Assembly (NCBI GenBank): GCA_028275245.1
Contig: JAPWVA010000003.1
Span: 1 to 27,290, forward strand
DNA: 27,290 bases
Reading direction: 5' to 3'
Origin: Actinomycetota bacterium
GTDB taxonomy: Bacteria; Actinomycetota; Geothermincolia; Geothermincolales; RBG-13-55-18
Shown one piece after another: positions 1-8,555 of this stretch (within the stretch, counting starts at the first letter, position 1; every line of letters begins with the position of its first letter). The position numbers and the translations under genes are program-made. The notes beneath the pieces were generated by a model. That model did not search any database, was not told where the DNA came from, and worked only from the letters and a program-made list of their open reading frames with translations.

Positions 1-258
1 GGCGCAGAGGAAAGTTCCGCCCCCGGAAACGGGGAAGTCGCAGTTGAGGGTGCCAGCTCTCCTGGCCCGACGGCAGATTCGGCGGAGGGGGGGAGGGGAA
101 AGGCGTTTTTCCTCCCCTTCCTGCTGGTGATCTTTCTGATCGTCTCGGCGGGCTTTGCGGTTTGGTGGTTCCTAGGCAAGGGGTCCGGCCGTGATCCCCT
201 TTCCCTAGGGCGCAGGCTCCTTACCTGGCTCAGCCGCCCTCCCCAGAAAGGCCCCTAG
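1..258 (+). CDS. 3' end of a protein with a C-terminal membrane anchor (5'-truncated)
   Basis: The first reading frame is open from base 1 and stops with TAG at 256-258, giving the last 85 residues of a protein that begins outside the window. The visible part is a Gly/Ser/Ala/Glu-rich low-complexity linker. It is followed by one hydrophobic segment (about residues 38-58, around FFLPFLLVIFLIVSAGFAVW) and a short basic tail rich in Arg and Lys. This looks like a protein held to the membrane by a C-terminal helix, with its main domain on the N-terminal side. In many actinobacteria a D-alanyl-D-alanine carboxypeptidase gene lies just upstream of tilS, and some of those have such an anchor, so that is a guess from position only. 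No catalytic motif is visible here. Confidence 0.6.
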   Translation, partial: GAEESSAPGNGEVAVEGASSPGPTADSAEGGRGKAFFLPFLLVIFLIVSAGFAVWWFLGKGSGRDPLSLGRRLLTWLSRPPQKGP

Positions 259-517
259 GGCGGAGGTGCCACTGCCGTTTCTACAGAGCGATTTCTCCCG
301 GATCCTGGACGGAAGGATCATCCTGGGGGATGTCCGGGTCACAGTTGGCCTCCCGTTTATCCGGGTATCGGTGTCGCAACGGTCACGCCGGGACGATCCG
401 TCCTGACATGGTGGGAGCCTCCATCCCCTGTAGTAGGATATTAAAAGGGATATTCAACGGTTAGCCATTCGCTTTCCGTCAGTCAAGGCCTTTCCCGCAG
501 TGGAAGGGGGAATTGCC

Positions 518-1963
518 GTGCCGCTCCGCTGGCAAAGGGAGAGATTCGTGGTCCTGGAGAAGGTCAGGCTCACCCTCCGGCGCTGGAATATGCTGGCAAG
601 GGGCGACCTGGTCCTGGTGGCGGTGAGCGGCGGAGCCGATTCCCTCTGTCTACTGGACGTGATGGCCCAGCTATCCCCTCGAATGGACCTGCGCCTGCAT
701 GTACTCCACGTGGACCACGGCCTCCGCCCCGAATCGGGGGAGGACGCGGAGTTCGTGCGGGAAGTTGCCGCTTACTACCGTTTACCCTGCCGGGTGGTGA
801 AAGTGCACGTGGAAAGGGGCAGGAGAAGGGGGGCGCTCAGCCCGGAGGAGGCAGCTCGCCGGGCCCGGTACGAGGCCTTCGAGCAGACTGCCCGGGAGCT
901 GCGGGCCGACAGGCTGGCCACCGGCCACACCGCCGACGACCGCGCGGAGACGTTGCTGTTGCGGCTCCTCACGGGAGCCGGGCCGGAGGGCCTCCGGGGC
1001 ATCCCCCCCGTGAGGGGTATCTATATCCGTCCCCTCATCGAGGTTTTCCGGAGGGAGGTGGAAGCTTACGTGCGCCACCTACCTTTCAAGCCCCGGCTGG
1101 ACGTGACCAACCTGGATCTGAGGGTGCCCCGGAACCGGATCAGGCACGAGCTGCTCCCCCTTCTGGAGCGGAGGTACAATCCAGCGGTCAGGGAAGTCCT
1201 TTCTCGGGAGGCGGAGACCCTGCACCACATGGTGGAGCTGGTGGAGGAAAGGGCAGAAGAGCTTGAGGGAAGGGCGGTAAGCCGCCAGGGGGAGGAGGTG
1301 GTCATCGACAGGGATGCTTTGCTGGGGGCCCCCATCCTCCTCCAGAGACAGGTCTTGGCCCGATCCCTGAGGAAGGCGGGGGGAGAAGCTGACTACCACC
1401 TGGTGGAAGAGCTCAGGCGCCGCTTCCTGGAGGGGAGGGAGAACCCCTGGCTCGACATCGGGCCGGGGCTGGTGGCCAGGAGGATTTACGACCGTATAAT
1501 CCTGGGGCCGAGGCCCGCCCCGGGGGAACTGCAGGAGGTGGAGATAGGTGGGGAGGGCACCTACCGGCTTCCCGGCTGGACCTTGAGGGTGGCGGTGGAA
1601 CCCTGGGATGGGGGGGACCCCAGGACGGCGGTGAGCAGTCCCCTGGAGGCGTTGCTGGACGCCGATAGGTTGCGCTTTCCCCTCAAGGTGCGGGGGATAA
1701 GGCCGGGGGACCGCTTCCATCCTCTGGGAGCCCCCGGTACCCGCAAGTTGCAGGATTTCCTGGTGGATCTCAAGGTCCCCCTGGAACGCAGGAAGGACGT
1801 GGCCGTCCTCGAATCTGACGGTGAGATCGCCTGGGTTCTGGGTATGAGGATAGACGAGAGGTTCAAGGTCACGCCCGGGACCAGGAAGGTGGCCAGGATG
1901 CGACTCTCCCGGGACGGGGTCGTATCCCTGGAATCGCCTGGGGGCCTGTGGGTGGAGGAGTGA
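518..1963 (+). CDS. tilS: tRNA(Ile)-lysidine synthetase TilS
   Basis: TilS uses ATP and lysine to convert C34 of the tRNA-Ile CAU anticodon to lysidine, so that it reads AUA; it is normally essential and cytosolic. The PP-loop ATP-binding motif SGGADS lies at residues 37-42. The family signature TGHTADDRAETLLLRLL follows about 100 residues later. The C-terminal third contains the usual substrate-binding domain, with the conserved stretch GIRPGDRFHPLG followed by KLQDFLVDLKVP. At 481 residues it is normal length. I chose the GTG at 518 because GGAAGGGGG ends 7 bases upstream. An in-frame GTG at 500 has no such site, and a GTG at 548 is also possible and would give a more typical N-terminus. 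It is followed by hpt and ftsH, the conserved actinobacterial order. The 259 bases before it hold a small hairpin (391-403) but no promoter I can defend. Confidence 0.95.
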   Translation: MPLRWQRERFVVLEKVRLTLRRWNMLARGDLVLVAVSGGADSLCLLDVMAQLSPRMDLRLHVLHVDHGLRPESGEDAEFVREVAAYYRLPCRVVKVHVERGRRRGALSPEEAARRARYEAFEQTARELRADRLATGHTADDRAETLLLRLLTGAGPEGLRGIPPVRGIYIRPLIEVFRREVEAYVRHLPFKPRLDVTNLDLRVPRNRIRHELLPLLERRYNPAVREVLSREAETLHHMVELVEERAEELEGRAVSRQGEEVVIDRDALLGAPILLQRQVLARSLRKAGGEADYHLVEELRRRFLEGRENPWLDIGPGLVARRIYDRIILGPRPAPGELQEVEIGGEGTYRLPGWTLRVAVEPWDGGDPRTAVSSPLEALLDADRLRFPLKVRGIRPGDRFHPLGAPGTRKLQDFLVDLKVPLERRKDVAVLESDGEIAWVLGMRIDERFKVTPGTRKVARMRLSRDGVVSLESPGGLWVEE

Positions 1964-2206
1964 AAATCGCGCGGGGCATTTGAGGGGGTAGTTAACATGC
2001 CCGTCTCGGTTTCCCGCCAGGGCCGGGGGTTTCTCGGCGGGAGCCAGGGGAGGAGTGCCGCCGCCAAGTTGTTGGGACAAGGGTGTTCAGGGCCGCGTTC
2101 CCGAGGGAATCCCATGTATGCCGGGTTACGTCGCGCCGGGGAGGAGGGTCGCGAGGCAGGTTGTTGAGCCTGCCCCGGGAGCATGGGCGTTGAGCGGGAG
2201 GTAGCC

Positions 2207-2758
2207 ATGGAAGGGCACATCGTCATCAGCGAGGAAGACATCCGCCGTAGGTTGAAGGAGCTGGGGGAGGCCATCACCCGGGACTACAGGGGAAAGGACC
2301 TGGTCATGGTGGGAGTGTTGAAAGGCGCTTTCGTATTCCTGGCCGACCTGGTGAGGGAGGTGGACCTTCCCCTGGAGGTAGACTTCGTGGCCGTCTCCAG
2401 CTATGGCCACGACACCGTCACCTCGGGGGTGGTGAGGATCATCAGGGACCTGGACCTGGACATCTCCGGCCGCCACGTGCTCCTGGTGGAGGATATCGTG
2501 GACACGGGCCTGACCCTGCGCTACCTGGTCGACCTCCTCCGAGCCCGGGAACCTGCCTCCCTCGAGGTGTGCGCCTTGCTGAACAAACCGGCGGCGCGTA
2601 AAGTGGAGGTGGAGGTGAAATATTGCGGCTTTGAGATACCCCCCCTCTTCGTGGTGGGATACGGCCTGGACTGGGCGGAGAGGTACCGCCATCTTCCCTA
2701 TGTGAAGGCCCTGGAGGAGGGGGATAGGAAGCCGATAAACAATGAAGGGAATCGGTAA
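2207..2758 (+). CDS. hpt: Hypoxanthine(-guanine) phosphoribosyltransferase
   Basis: This enzyme salvages purines by joining hypoxanthine or guanine to PRPP, giving IMP or GMP. The PRPP-binding signature VLLVEDIVDTGLTL is present, preceded by the aromatic-containing loop SSYGHDT and followed by the conserved GYGLDWAERYRHLPYV near the end, which contacts the purine. The product is 183 residues, typical for the family. I placed the start at ATG 2207 because GGGAGGT (2196-2202) lies just upstream; the in-frame ATG at 2183 has its only purine run one base away. It lies between tilS and ftsH, as in other actinobacteria. The 243 bases separating it from tilS contain no gene I can recognise. Confidence 0.95.
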   Translation: MEGHIVISEEDIRRRLKELGEAITRDYRGKDLVMVGVLKGAFVFLADLVREVDLPLEVDFVAVSSYGHDTVTSGVVRIIRDLDLDISGRHVLLVEDIVDTGLTLRYLVDLLRAREPASLEVCALLNKPAARKVEVEVKYCGFEIPPLFVVGYGLDWAERYRHLPYVKALEEGDRKPINNEGNR

Positions 2759-2929
2759 CGGTAACTTGAGGCTCTCCCCCTCGCGCCTTGATCCCCGGGC
2801 CGCGGGGGTATCGTTTCCGGGCCGGTGCTTCCCGGGAACCGCGGGGGAAGCGCGGCCCGTCGCAAGGTGAGGGGCGGAGTGCCCCCTATCCGGGGACGCT
2901 GATGCCCCGGGCGAAAGGAGAGGTGAAGA

Positions 2930-4918
2930 TTGAACCAAGGAAACAAAAGGCTCTGGCGGACGGCCATATTCTACGCCATCATCTTCTTCATAGTGATATT
3001 GGTCTGGACCAGGTCTCCCAGCCTGTTCGGCAACGGCAAGGAGCACGACCTCACGTGGTTCATGGACCGCCTCAAGGCGGGAGAGCTGGCCCGGGTCACC
3101 ATCCTGGACAAGGACCACAAGGTAAAGGGCGTGCTCCAGTCGGGTAAGGAGTTCGAGGTGAGCTACCCCTCCGATTACGGTGGGGAGCTGGTCAAGGAGA
3201 TAGAGTCCTACCGGTCCAAGGCCTTCTCGGACGACCCGGAGACCGCCCGCACCTACCAGTCCTACCGCGACCTGGTGGTGGAGGTGGATCCCCAAAGGGG
3301 TTTCGACCTCTTGGGCATGATCGTGAACGTCCTCCCCTTTATCCTTGTGGTGGTCCTCTTCTTCTTCCTATTCCAGCAAGCCCAGGGCGGGGGGACCAAG
3401 GTCATGTCCTTCGGGAAGAGTCGGGCCAAGCTGGTCACAAAAGACATGCCCCGGGTGACCTTCAAGGACGTGGCCGGCATCGACGAGGCGGTGGAGGAGC
3501 TCATGGAGATCAAGGAGTTCCTGGCCAACCCCGCCAAGTTCCAGGCCCTGGGGGCAAGGATCCCCAAGGGTGTCCTCCTCTACGGACCGCCTGGCTCGGG
3601 AAAGACCCTACTAGCCAAGGCGGTGGCGGGGGAGGCGGGCGTCCCCTTCTTCTCCATCTCCGGCTCCGACTTCGTGGAGATGTTCGTGGGGGTGGGCGCC
3701 TCCCGCGTCCGCGACCTCTTCGAGCAGGCCAAGGCCAACGCCCCGGCCATCATCTTCATCGACGAGATCGACGCGGTGGGAAGGCACCGGGGAGCCGGCC
3801 TGGGCGGCGGCCACGACGAGAGGGAGCAAACCCTCAACCAGTTGCTGGTGGAGATGGACGGGTTCGATACCAAGGCCGGCGTCATCCTCATCGCCGCCAC
3901 CAATCGCCCGGATATCCTGGACCCGGCCCTGCTCCGGCCCGGGCGCTTCGACCGGCAGATAGTGGTGGACCGGCCCGACCTCAAGGGCAGGGTGGAGATC
4001 CTCAAGGTGCACACCCGGGACAAGCCCCTGGCCGAGGACGTGGACTTGGAGGTCTTAGCCCGGCGTACCCCTGGCTTCACCGGGGCAGACCTGGCCAACC
4101 TGGTGAACGAGGCGGCCATCCTGGCGGCCCGCCATGGGAAGAAGAAGCTGGACATGGAGGAGCTGGAGGAGGCCATAGAGAGGGTGGTGGCGGGGCCGGA
4201 ACGCAAGACCCGGCTCATCAGCGAGAAGGAAAAGGCCATTATCGCCTACCATGAGACGGGTCATGCCCTGGTGGCCCACGTCTTGCCCAACGCCGACCCG
4301 GTGCACAAGATCTCCATCATCCCCCGGGGAAGGGCCCTAGGCTACACCCTCACCCTGCCCACCGAGGACAAGTACTTGGTCACCAAGTCCGAGCTGGTGG
4401 ACGAGCTCTCCATGCTGTTGGGCGGAAGGGTGGCCGAGGAGCTGGTCTTCGGGGAGATCACCACCGGGGACCAGGACGACATCGAGAAGGCCACCAAACT
4501 GGCCCGCAAGATGGTGTGTGAGTATGGGATGAGCGAGAAGCTGGGGGCGGTCACGCTGGGACAGAAGCAGAGCGAGGTGTTCCTGGGAAGGGACCTGGCC
4601 ACCCACCAGGATTACAGCGACCGCATAGCCTATCAGATCGACCAGGAAGTGAGGCGCCTGGTGGACGAGGCCTATGCCCGCGCCAAGGAAATACTGGTGA
4701 CCCACCGTAACAAGTTGGACTTGATCGCCCGCACTCTGATGGAGCGGGAGACCCTGGAAAAGGAAGAGCTGGAAGCCCTTTTGGAGGGCAGAGAGCCCCT
4801 GACCCGGGAAACGGCGAAAGCGGAGGAGCCTGGAATCCCCGGCGAAGTGGAGACGCCCCGTTCTGGGGAAGCGAAACTGCCTCCCATAGCCGGCAGGCCG
4901 TTGCCGCAACCGGAATGA
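2930..4918 (+). CDS. ftsH: ATP-dependent zinc metalloprotease FtsH
   Basis: FtsH is a hexameric membrane-bound AAA+ protease that extracts and degrades damaged membrane proteins and some short-lived regulators. Two membrane segments (about residues 10-28 and 127-148) flank a small extracytoplasmic domain. The AAA module carries Walker A GPPGSGKT (219-226), Walker B IIFIDEID (274-281) and the second region of homology ending RPGRFDR (336-342). The zinc protease motif HETGH is at 441-445, and Asp517 in the DDI segment is the probable third zinc ligand. The C-terminal tail is Pro/Glu-rich and probably disordered. The start is TTG, chosen because AAGGAGAGGTGA lies immediately upstream at 2916-2926 and the next residues lead directly into the first membrane helix. 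The 662-residue length is normal. An unusually long gene-free stretch follows. Confidence 0.97.
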   Translation: MNQGNKRLWRTAIFYAIIFFIVILVWTRSPSLFGNGKEHDLTWFMDRLKAGELARVTILDKDHKVKGVLQSGKEFEVSYPSDYGGELVKEIESYRSKAFSDDPETARTYQSYRDLVVEVDPQRGFDLLGMIVNVLPFILVVVLFFFLFQQAQGGGTKVMSFGKSRAKLVTKDMPRVTFKDVAGIDEAVEELMEIKEFLANPAKFQALGARIPKGVLLYGPPGSGKTLLAKAVAGEAGVPFFSISGSDFVEMFVGVGASRVRDLFEQAKANAPAIIFIDEIDAVGRHRGAGLGGGHDEREQTLNQLLVEMDGFDTKAGVILIAATNRPDILDPALLRPGRFDRQIVVDRPDLKGRVEILKVHTRDKPLAEDVDLEVLARRTPGFTGADLANLVNEAAILAARHGKKKLDMEELEEAIERVVAGPERKTRLISEKEKAIIAYHETGHALVAHVLPNADPVHKISIIPRGRALGYTLTLPTEDKYLVTKSELVDELSMLLGGRVAEELVFGEITTGDQDDIEKATKLARKMVCEYGMSEKLGAVTLGQKQSEVFLGRDLATHQDYSDRIAYQIDQEVRRLVDEAYARAKEILVTHRNKLDLIARTLMERETLEKEELEALLEGREPLTRETAKAEEPGIPGEVETPRSGEAKLPPIAGRPLPQPE

Positions 4919-5758
4919 GCCGACCCAGCCCGTCGCGTTCTTGATCCGACTTCCTTGACATCGACGCGAGGTTTGCCCATAGGCAAGGGGTTAGAAATCC
5001 CGCCCCGTCTTCTCGTGCTTCAAGGAAGGGCTTATCGGGTATCCCATCGGTGGATGTGCTTCCCCTGCCCTTTTCTTCCATCCTCAGTCGAATTTACGTT
5101 CTTTGCATTCATGCCGGTCCACCGCGGTAGAGGCTATAGGCCAGTGCCATTTCCACGGATAAAGGTACTTGAAAAATCCTGGATGAGAACGTCCCTTACC
5201 GAAAGGGATCTCTTCACCAGATTGGGGGCATCGCCCGATTCTTTCGCTTCACAAGTTGCTTTCCTGGATATGGAATATCACCTTGCTTGGGGGTCTTCCG
5301 CCCTTTCATACCGGACACGGGTTCATGGTAGGCGCCGTCCGGACCGCCCCCGTGGCGCTTTCCTTTCCCGATCTCGCAACGGTGAGCCGAACACGTTTGC
5401 TCCAGATTTCTTGGATAAAGTTTCCAGGGTATTTCTATTACAAATAATTCCAGCTTAGGACGTGGGCGCGGTTTTTCGTACCCCTGGCTTTTCCTTATCC
5501 CTGGTTTTCCCCTTCCCTTGCGCGGGCTTACCTTTTCAGGAACCGCCGAGGGGTAAGTTGGTCCCGGGCCCCCGTCTTTCAGGCGCCCGGTTCTTCAGGT
5601 GGTGGCCGTCACCCCTTCCAATCCTCCGCCCTCCGAGGCAGGGGAATGATCAGGTAGGGGATGCGACTCCGGTACCCGATCGCCCTGGGGACCCGTGTTA
5701 GCCTCTAGGGCTCGGGGCTTGCAGTATAATAGGCGGCAAAAACGATGGAGGAGGTCTC
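4919..5758 (+). other. 840-base gene-free interval between ftsH and folE
   Basis: No reading frame here looks like a protein gene. The longest open frame on the + strand (4955-5458) lacks a convincing ribosome site, has a composition unlike the neighbouring proteins and shows no family motif. The + strand is pyrimidine-rich and less G+C-rich than its surroundings, especially 5060-5460, which by itself suppresses stop codons. Isolated TTGACA (4955-4960) and TTGAAA (5169-5174) boxes occur without good partners. A short imperfect direct repeat, CCCTGG followed by a T-rich run, appears twice around 5482-5513. The interval ends with the folE promoter element. It could hold an untranslated RNA, a decayed gene or a long regulatory leader; I cannot distinguish these. 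Confidence 0.55.
5725..5730 (+). promoter_or_regulatory. Consensus -10 box upstream of folE
   Basis: A perfect TATAAT lies 28 bases before the folE start codon. No good TTGACA-like box sits 16-18 bases further upstream (the sequence there is CCTCTA), so this is either a -35-weak promoter or needs an activator. Transcription would start near 5737, leaving a leader of about 20 bases that contains only the ribosome site. Confidence 0.5.
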
Positions 5759-6328
5759 GTGGACAGGGAAAAGATCAAGCAGGGAGTGCGGCTTATCCTT
5801 GAGGGAATAGGCGAGGACCTGGAGCGCGAGGGACTCAGGGATACCCCGGAGCGGGTGGCCAAGATGTACGAGGAGATCCTGGCGGGAATGCACATCGAGC
5901 CGGAGAGCGTTATCCAGACCATGTTCGCCGAGCAGCACGACGAGATGATAGTGGTCAAGGACATCCCCCTGTATTCCATATGTGAACACCACCTGATGCC
6001 CTTCTTGGGGAAGGCCCACGTGGCCTACATCCCGGGTCCTCAGGGTCAGATCACCGGGATAAGCAAGCTGGCCCGGGTGGTGGATGTACTTTCCAAGCGC
6101 CTGCAGGTGCAGGAAAGGCTGACCACCACCATCGCCGACACCTTGGTCAAGGCCCTGAGGCCCCGGGGCGTGCTGGTGGTCATTGAGGCGGAGCACCTTT
6201 GCATGTCCATGCGGGGGGTGAAGAAGCCGGGGTCTATAACCATCACCTCGGCGGTGCGGGGGACCTTCCACACCAACCCCGCTTCCCGAGCCGAGGCCAT
6301 GGCATTAATCCGCAGCGAGAGGAGGTAG
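5759..6328 (+). CDS. folE: GTP cyclohydrolase I, type IA
   Basis: FolE opens GTP to 7,8-dihydroneopterin triphosphate, the first step of folate synthesis. The zinc and catalytic motif CEHHLMPF starts at Cys75, with His78 as the second zinc ligand. The third ligand is Cys148 in EHLCMSMRGVKKPGS, and SKLARVVDVLSKRLQVQERL is the typical helix. The 189-residue length is standard for the single-domain enzyme, which assembles as a decamer. The start is GTG, supported by GGAGGAGGT at 5747-5755. It leads the folate genes and has its own -10 box, so it may begin a transcription unit running through folP and beyond. Confidence 0.97.
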   Translation: MDREKIKQGVRLILEGIGEDLEREGLRDTPERVAKMYEEILAGMHIEPESVIQTMFAEQHDEMIVVKDIPLYSICEHHLMPFLGKAHVAYIPGPQGQITGISKLARVVDVLSKRLQVQERLTTTIADTLVKALRPRGVLVVIEAEHLCMSMRGVKKPGSITITSAVRGTFHTNPASRAEAMALIRSERR

Positions 6329-6400
6329 GCGCCGTGCTGCGCTGTTCCCAGCGCTCCAGCTCCCCGGTGATTCCTGGTGGCAGGAGGGGGATGGGATGGC

Positions 6401-7660
6401 ATGACCGATAGGACGGAGAAGGTAGGTCCTTCTAAGAGCAGGTATCGGGTGCGTCTCCTAGGAGTACGCGACGAGGGGGAGGCCCGGCGCCTCCTTAAGG
6501 AGCTAGGGTGCACCGAACAGGGTCGCCGGATCATGGTGCCCAAGATGGTTCACCGGGTGGTGCGGGTCGACCACCTGGATTCCAGGGCGGCCAACATCCT
6601 GAAACAGGATATGCTCTCCATAGGGGGAGAGGTATCCCTTCCCAGGGATGTGTTCGATTACGGGGGCCGGACCGTCTCCGCCATCATATCTGGGACCATG
6701 GCCCACTTCAGGGAGCTCATACCCAAGCTAAAGATGCAACCCTTTGGGCTCAAGGACCTGGCCCGGGAGCTGGAAAGCCTCTTGCTGGATAAAGGGAGAA
6801 GGGTTCTCCGCTTGGGAGGGCGGGAATATGACCTGGACGAAAGGACCCTGGTGATGGGGATAGTCAACGTGACGCCCGACAGCTTCTCCGACGGGGGGAA
6901 GTACTTTCAGCCCGAGAGGGCGGTGGAGCACGGCCTGCGCCTAGTGGAAGAAGGTGCCGATATCCTGGACGTAGGGGGCGAGTCCACCCGTCCAGGCTCT
7001 GATTTCATCCCTCTGGAAGAGGAGCTGCGAAGGGTGATACCGGTGCTGGAACGGCTGGTGGGGCAGGTGAGCGTCCCCGTTTCCGTGGACACCACCAAGG
7101 CCGAGGTGGCCAGGAGGGCGCTGGACCTGGGATGTGCCATGGTGAACGACATAAGCGCCGGGCGCCTGGACCCGGGGATGCTCCCCCTGGTGGCCTCCAG
7201 GGGCGTGCCCATCTGCCTGATGCACATGAAGGGCATGCCCAAGGACATGCAGCTGGACCCGAGGTACGATGACGTGGTGGGGGAGGTCATGGACTTCCTC
7301 CGGGAAAGGGCTGAGGCGGCCGTGGAAGCGGGGGTGAAGCGGGAGAACATCGTGGTGGATCCCGGGATAGGTTTCGGCAAGACCCTCCAGCACAACCTGG
7401 AGCTCTTGCGTAGGCTGGAGGAGTTCAAGTCCCTTGGTTCTCCCATTCTACTGGGGACCTCTCGGAAGTCCTTCATAGGCATGATCCTGGACCTACCGGT
7501 GGAGGAAAGGCTGGAGGGTACGGCGGCCAGCGTGGCCCTGGGAATAGCGGCGGGCGCGGACATCGTGCGGGTACACGATGTCCGGGAGATGGTCAGGGTG
7601 GCGAGGGTGGCGGATGCCATCTGTGGGAAGGGCGCCCCGGGGGAGAGGATTGAGAGTTGA
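6401..7660 (+). CDS. folP: Dihydropteroate synthase with an extra N-terminal domain
   Basis: FolP joins p-aminobenzoate to hydroxymethyl-dihydropterin pyrophosphate to make dihydropteroate, and is the target of sulfonamides. The TIM-barrel motifs are complete: GIVNVTPDSFSDGG (153-166), DVGGESTRPGS (190-200), SVDTTKAEVA (228-237), VNDISAG (248-254), VDPGIGFGKT (319-328) and GTSRKSFIG (352-360). At 419 residues it is far longer than the usual 270-280, because about 145 residues precede the barrel. This front part has an alpha/beta look and includes VPKMVHRVVRVD and RAANILKQDMLSIGGE. From memory, some clostridial and related enzymes have a similar extension of unknown role. I chose ATG 6401 (GGAGGGGG at 6383-6390); an in-frame GTG at 6377 would put the ribosome site inside the gene. 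Confidence 0.95.
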   Translation: MTDRTEKVGPSKSRYRVRLLGVRDEGEARRLLKELGCTEQGRRIMVPKMVHRVVRVDHLDSRAANILKQDMLSIGGEVSLPRDVFDYGGRTVSAIISGTMAHFRELIPKLKMQPFGLKDLARELESLLLDKGRRVLRLGGREYDLDERTLVMGIVNVTPDSFSDGGKYFQPERAVEHGLRLVEEGADILDVGGESTRPGSDFIPLEEELRRVIPVLERLVGQVSVPVSVDTTKAEVARRALDLGCAMVNDISAGRLDPGMLPLVASRGVPICLMHMKGMPKDMQLDPRYDDVVGEVMDFLRERAEAAVEAGVKRENIVVDPGIGFGKTLQHNLELLRRLEEFKSLGSPILLGTSRKSFIGMILDLPVEERLEGTAASVALGIAAGADIVRVHDVREMVRVARVADAICGKGAPGERIES

Positions 7661-7759
7661 CCCGTGCGGACCGCCGGGACGGAAGGGATACGGGCTAAAG
7701 GCCGGTGACTTCACGAACTCGGTACCAAGGAGGACAAACGGGACGAATAGGAGGCGGAG

Positions 7760-8437
7760 TTGGGAAGGGCACAGAAGTTGAAGCAGAAGCGCAAGGAGGA
7801 GTTGAAGAAAAAGGAGGAGGAGAGGAGGAAACAGCTCCGGGCGAGGGCTCTGGAAGCGGCGGGAATCGTCTTGGCCGTGGCCCTCACGGTCTTTCTGGTG
7901 CTTCTGATCAACCATCTCAAGGAGAACGAGGGTGCGAAGGAGAACCAGGCTCCTGACCCGGTGGAGGAGGCCCGCTCCAAGGATGAGAGCGTGCCCACCG
8001 TTCCCGACGAGATCGGGGCCCCCAACGTGAGAGGAGCGGTGGGGATGGCAAAGCCCAGCGACCCCGCTACCAACGAGCCCGTCCCCGACTCGGCCACCTC
8101 CGAGTTCTACATCCTGAAGCGTGACGCCCGCCATCTGGACCCGGGTTATACCGTCTTCGGCAATGTGGTGGAGGGCATGGATGTGGTGGACGAACTGGAG
8201 GCCGGGGATCTCCTATATTCAGCCGAACTGGAGGAGGGCGAGGCCGGCAGGAATATCGCACTCATCACCTCAAAGGGCCCCATCAAAATAAGGTTGCTGG
8301 AGGAGGAGGCACCCCAAACGGTCGCCCACCTGGTGGACCTGGTGCAGTCGGGATTCTACAACGGGCTGACCTGGTACCGGGTGGAGGACTGGGTGGTGCA
8401 GACCGGTAGCCATCTCCGCTCCCTTACCTCCTCCTAA
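7760..8437 (+). CDS. Membrane-anchored cyclophilin-like protein with swapped half-domains (putative peptidyl-prolyl isomerase)
   Basis: The protein (225 residues) starts with a highly charged Lys/Glu/Arg segment (1-30), then one membrane helix (about 33-52), then cyclophilin sequence outside the membrane. The order is abnormal. Residues 80-150 match the C-terminal half of cyclophilins (VPDEIGAPNVRGAVGMA, SEFYIL, HLDPGYTVFGNVVEGMDVVD). Residues 165-217 match the N-terminal half (NIALITSKGPIKIRLLEEEA, QTVAHLVDLVQSGFYNGL, WYRVEDWVVQTG). A 14-residue linker joins the family's normal C-terminus to its normal N-terminus. Arg207 corresponds to catalytic Arg55 of human cyclophilin A; the residue matching Gln111 is Glu115. 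The Gly-rich loop normally linking the halves is absent. The start is TTG with AGGAGG at 7749-7754. It sits between folP and folB. Whether it is an active permuted enzyme or a remnant of tandem domains is open. Confidence 0.85.
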   Translation: MGRAQKLKQKRKEELKKKEEERRKQLRARALEAAGIVLAVALTVFLVLLINHLKENEGAKENQAPDPVEEARSKDESVPTVPDEIGAPNVRGAVGMAKPSDPATNEPVPDSATSEFYILKRDARHLDPGYTVFGNVVEGMDVVDELEAGDLLYSAELEEGEAGRNIALITSKGPIKIRLLEEEAPQTVAHLVDLVQSGFYNGLTWYRVEDWVVQTGSHLRSLTSS

Positions 8438-8555
8438 GCCGGATCCCGGAAAGGACCGGGCAGGGGCGGGCTGGGGACGGCCTCGCCGCACTGGCCACTG
8501 AGATCCCGGAGCGCTGGGAAGGAGACCAGAGGATAGGGCAGGCGGGAAGGTTCTC

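Noticed and set aside
4955..5458. A 167-codon open frame on the + strand between ftsH and folE
   Set aside because: It has no good ribosome site, its residue composition is unlike the neighbouring proteins, and no motif is visible. The pyrimidine-rich strand has few stops by composition.
8438..8555. A frameshifted continuation of the cyclophilin domain downstream of its stop
   Set aside because: I translated the three + frames and found no VRG, SQFF or VFG-type motifs. One frame has a vague TEIPERWEG stretch, too short to support a lost half-domain.
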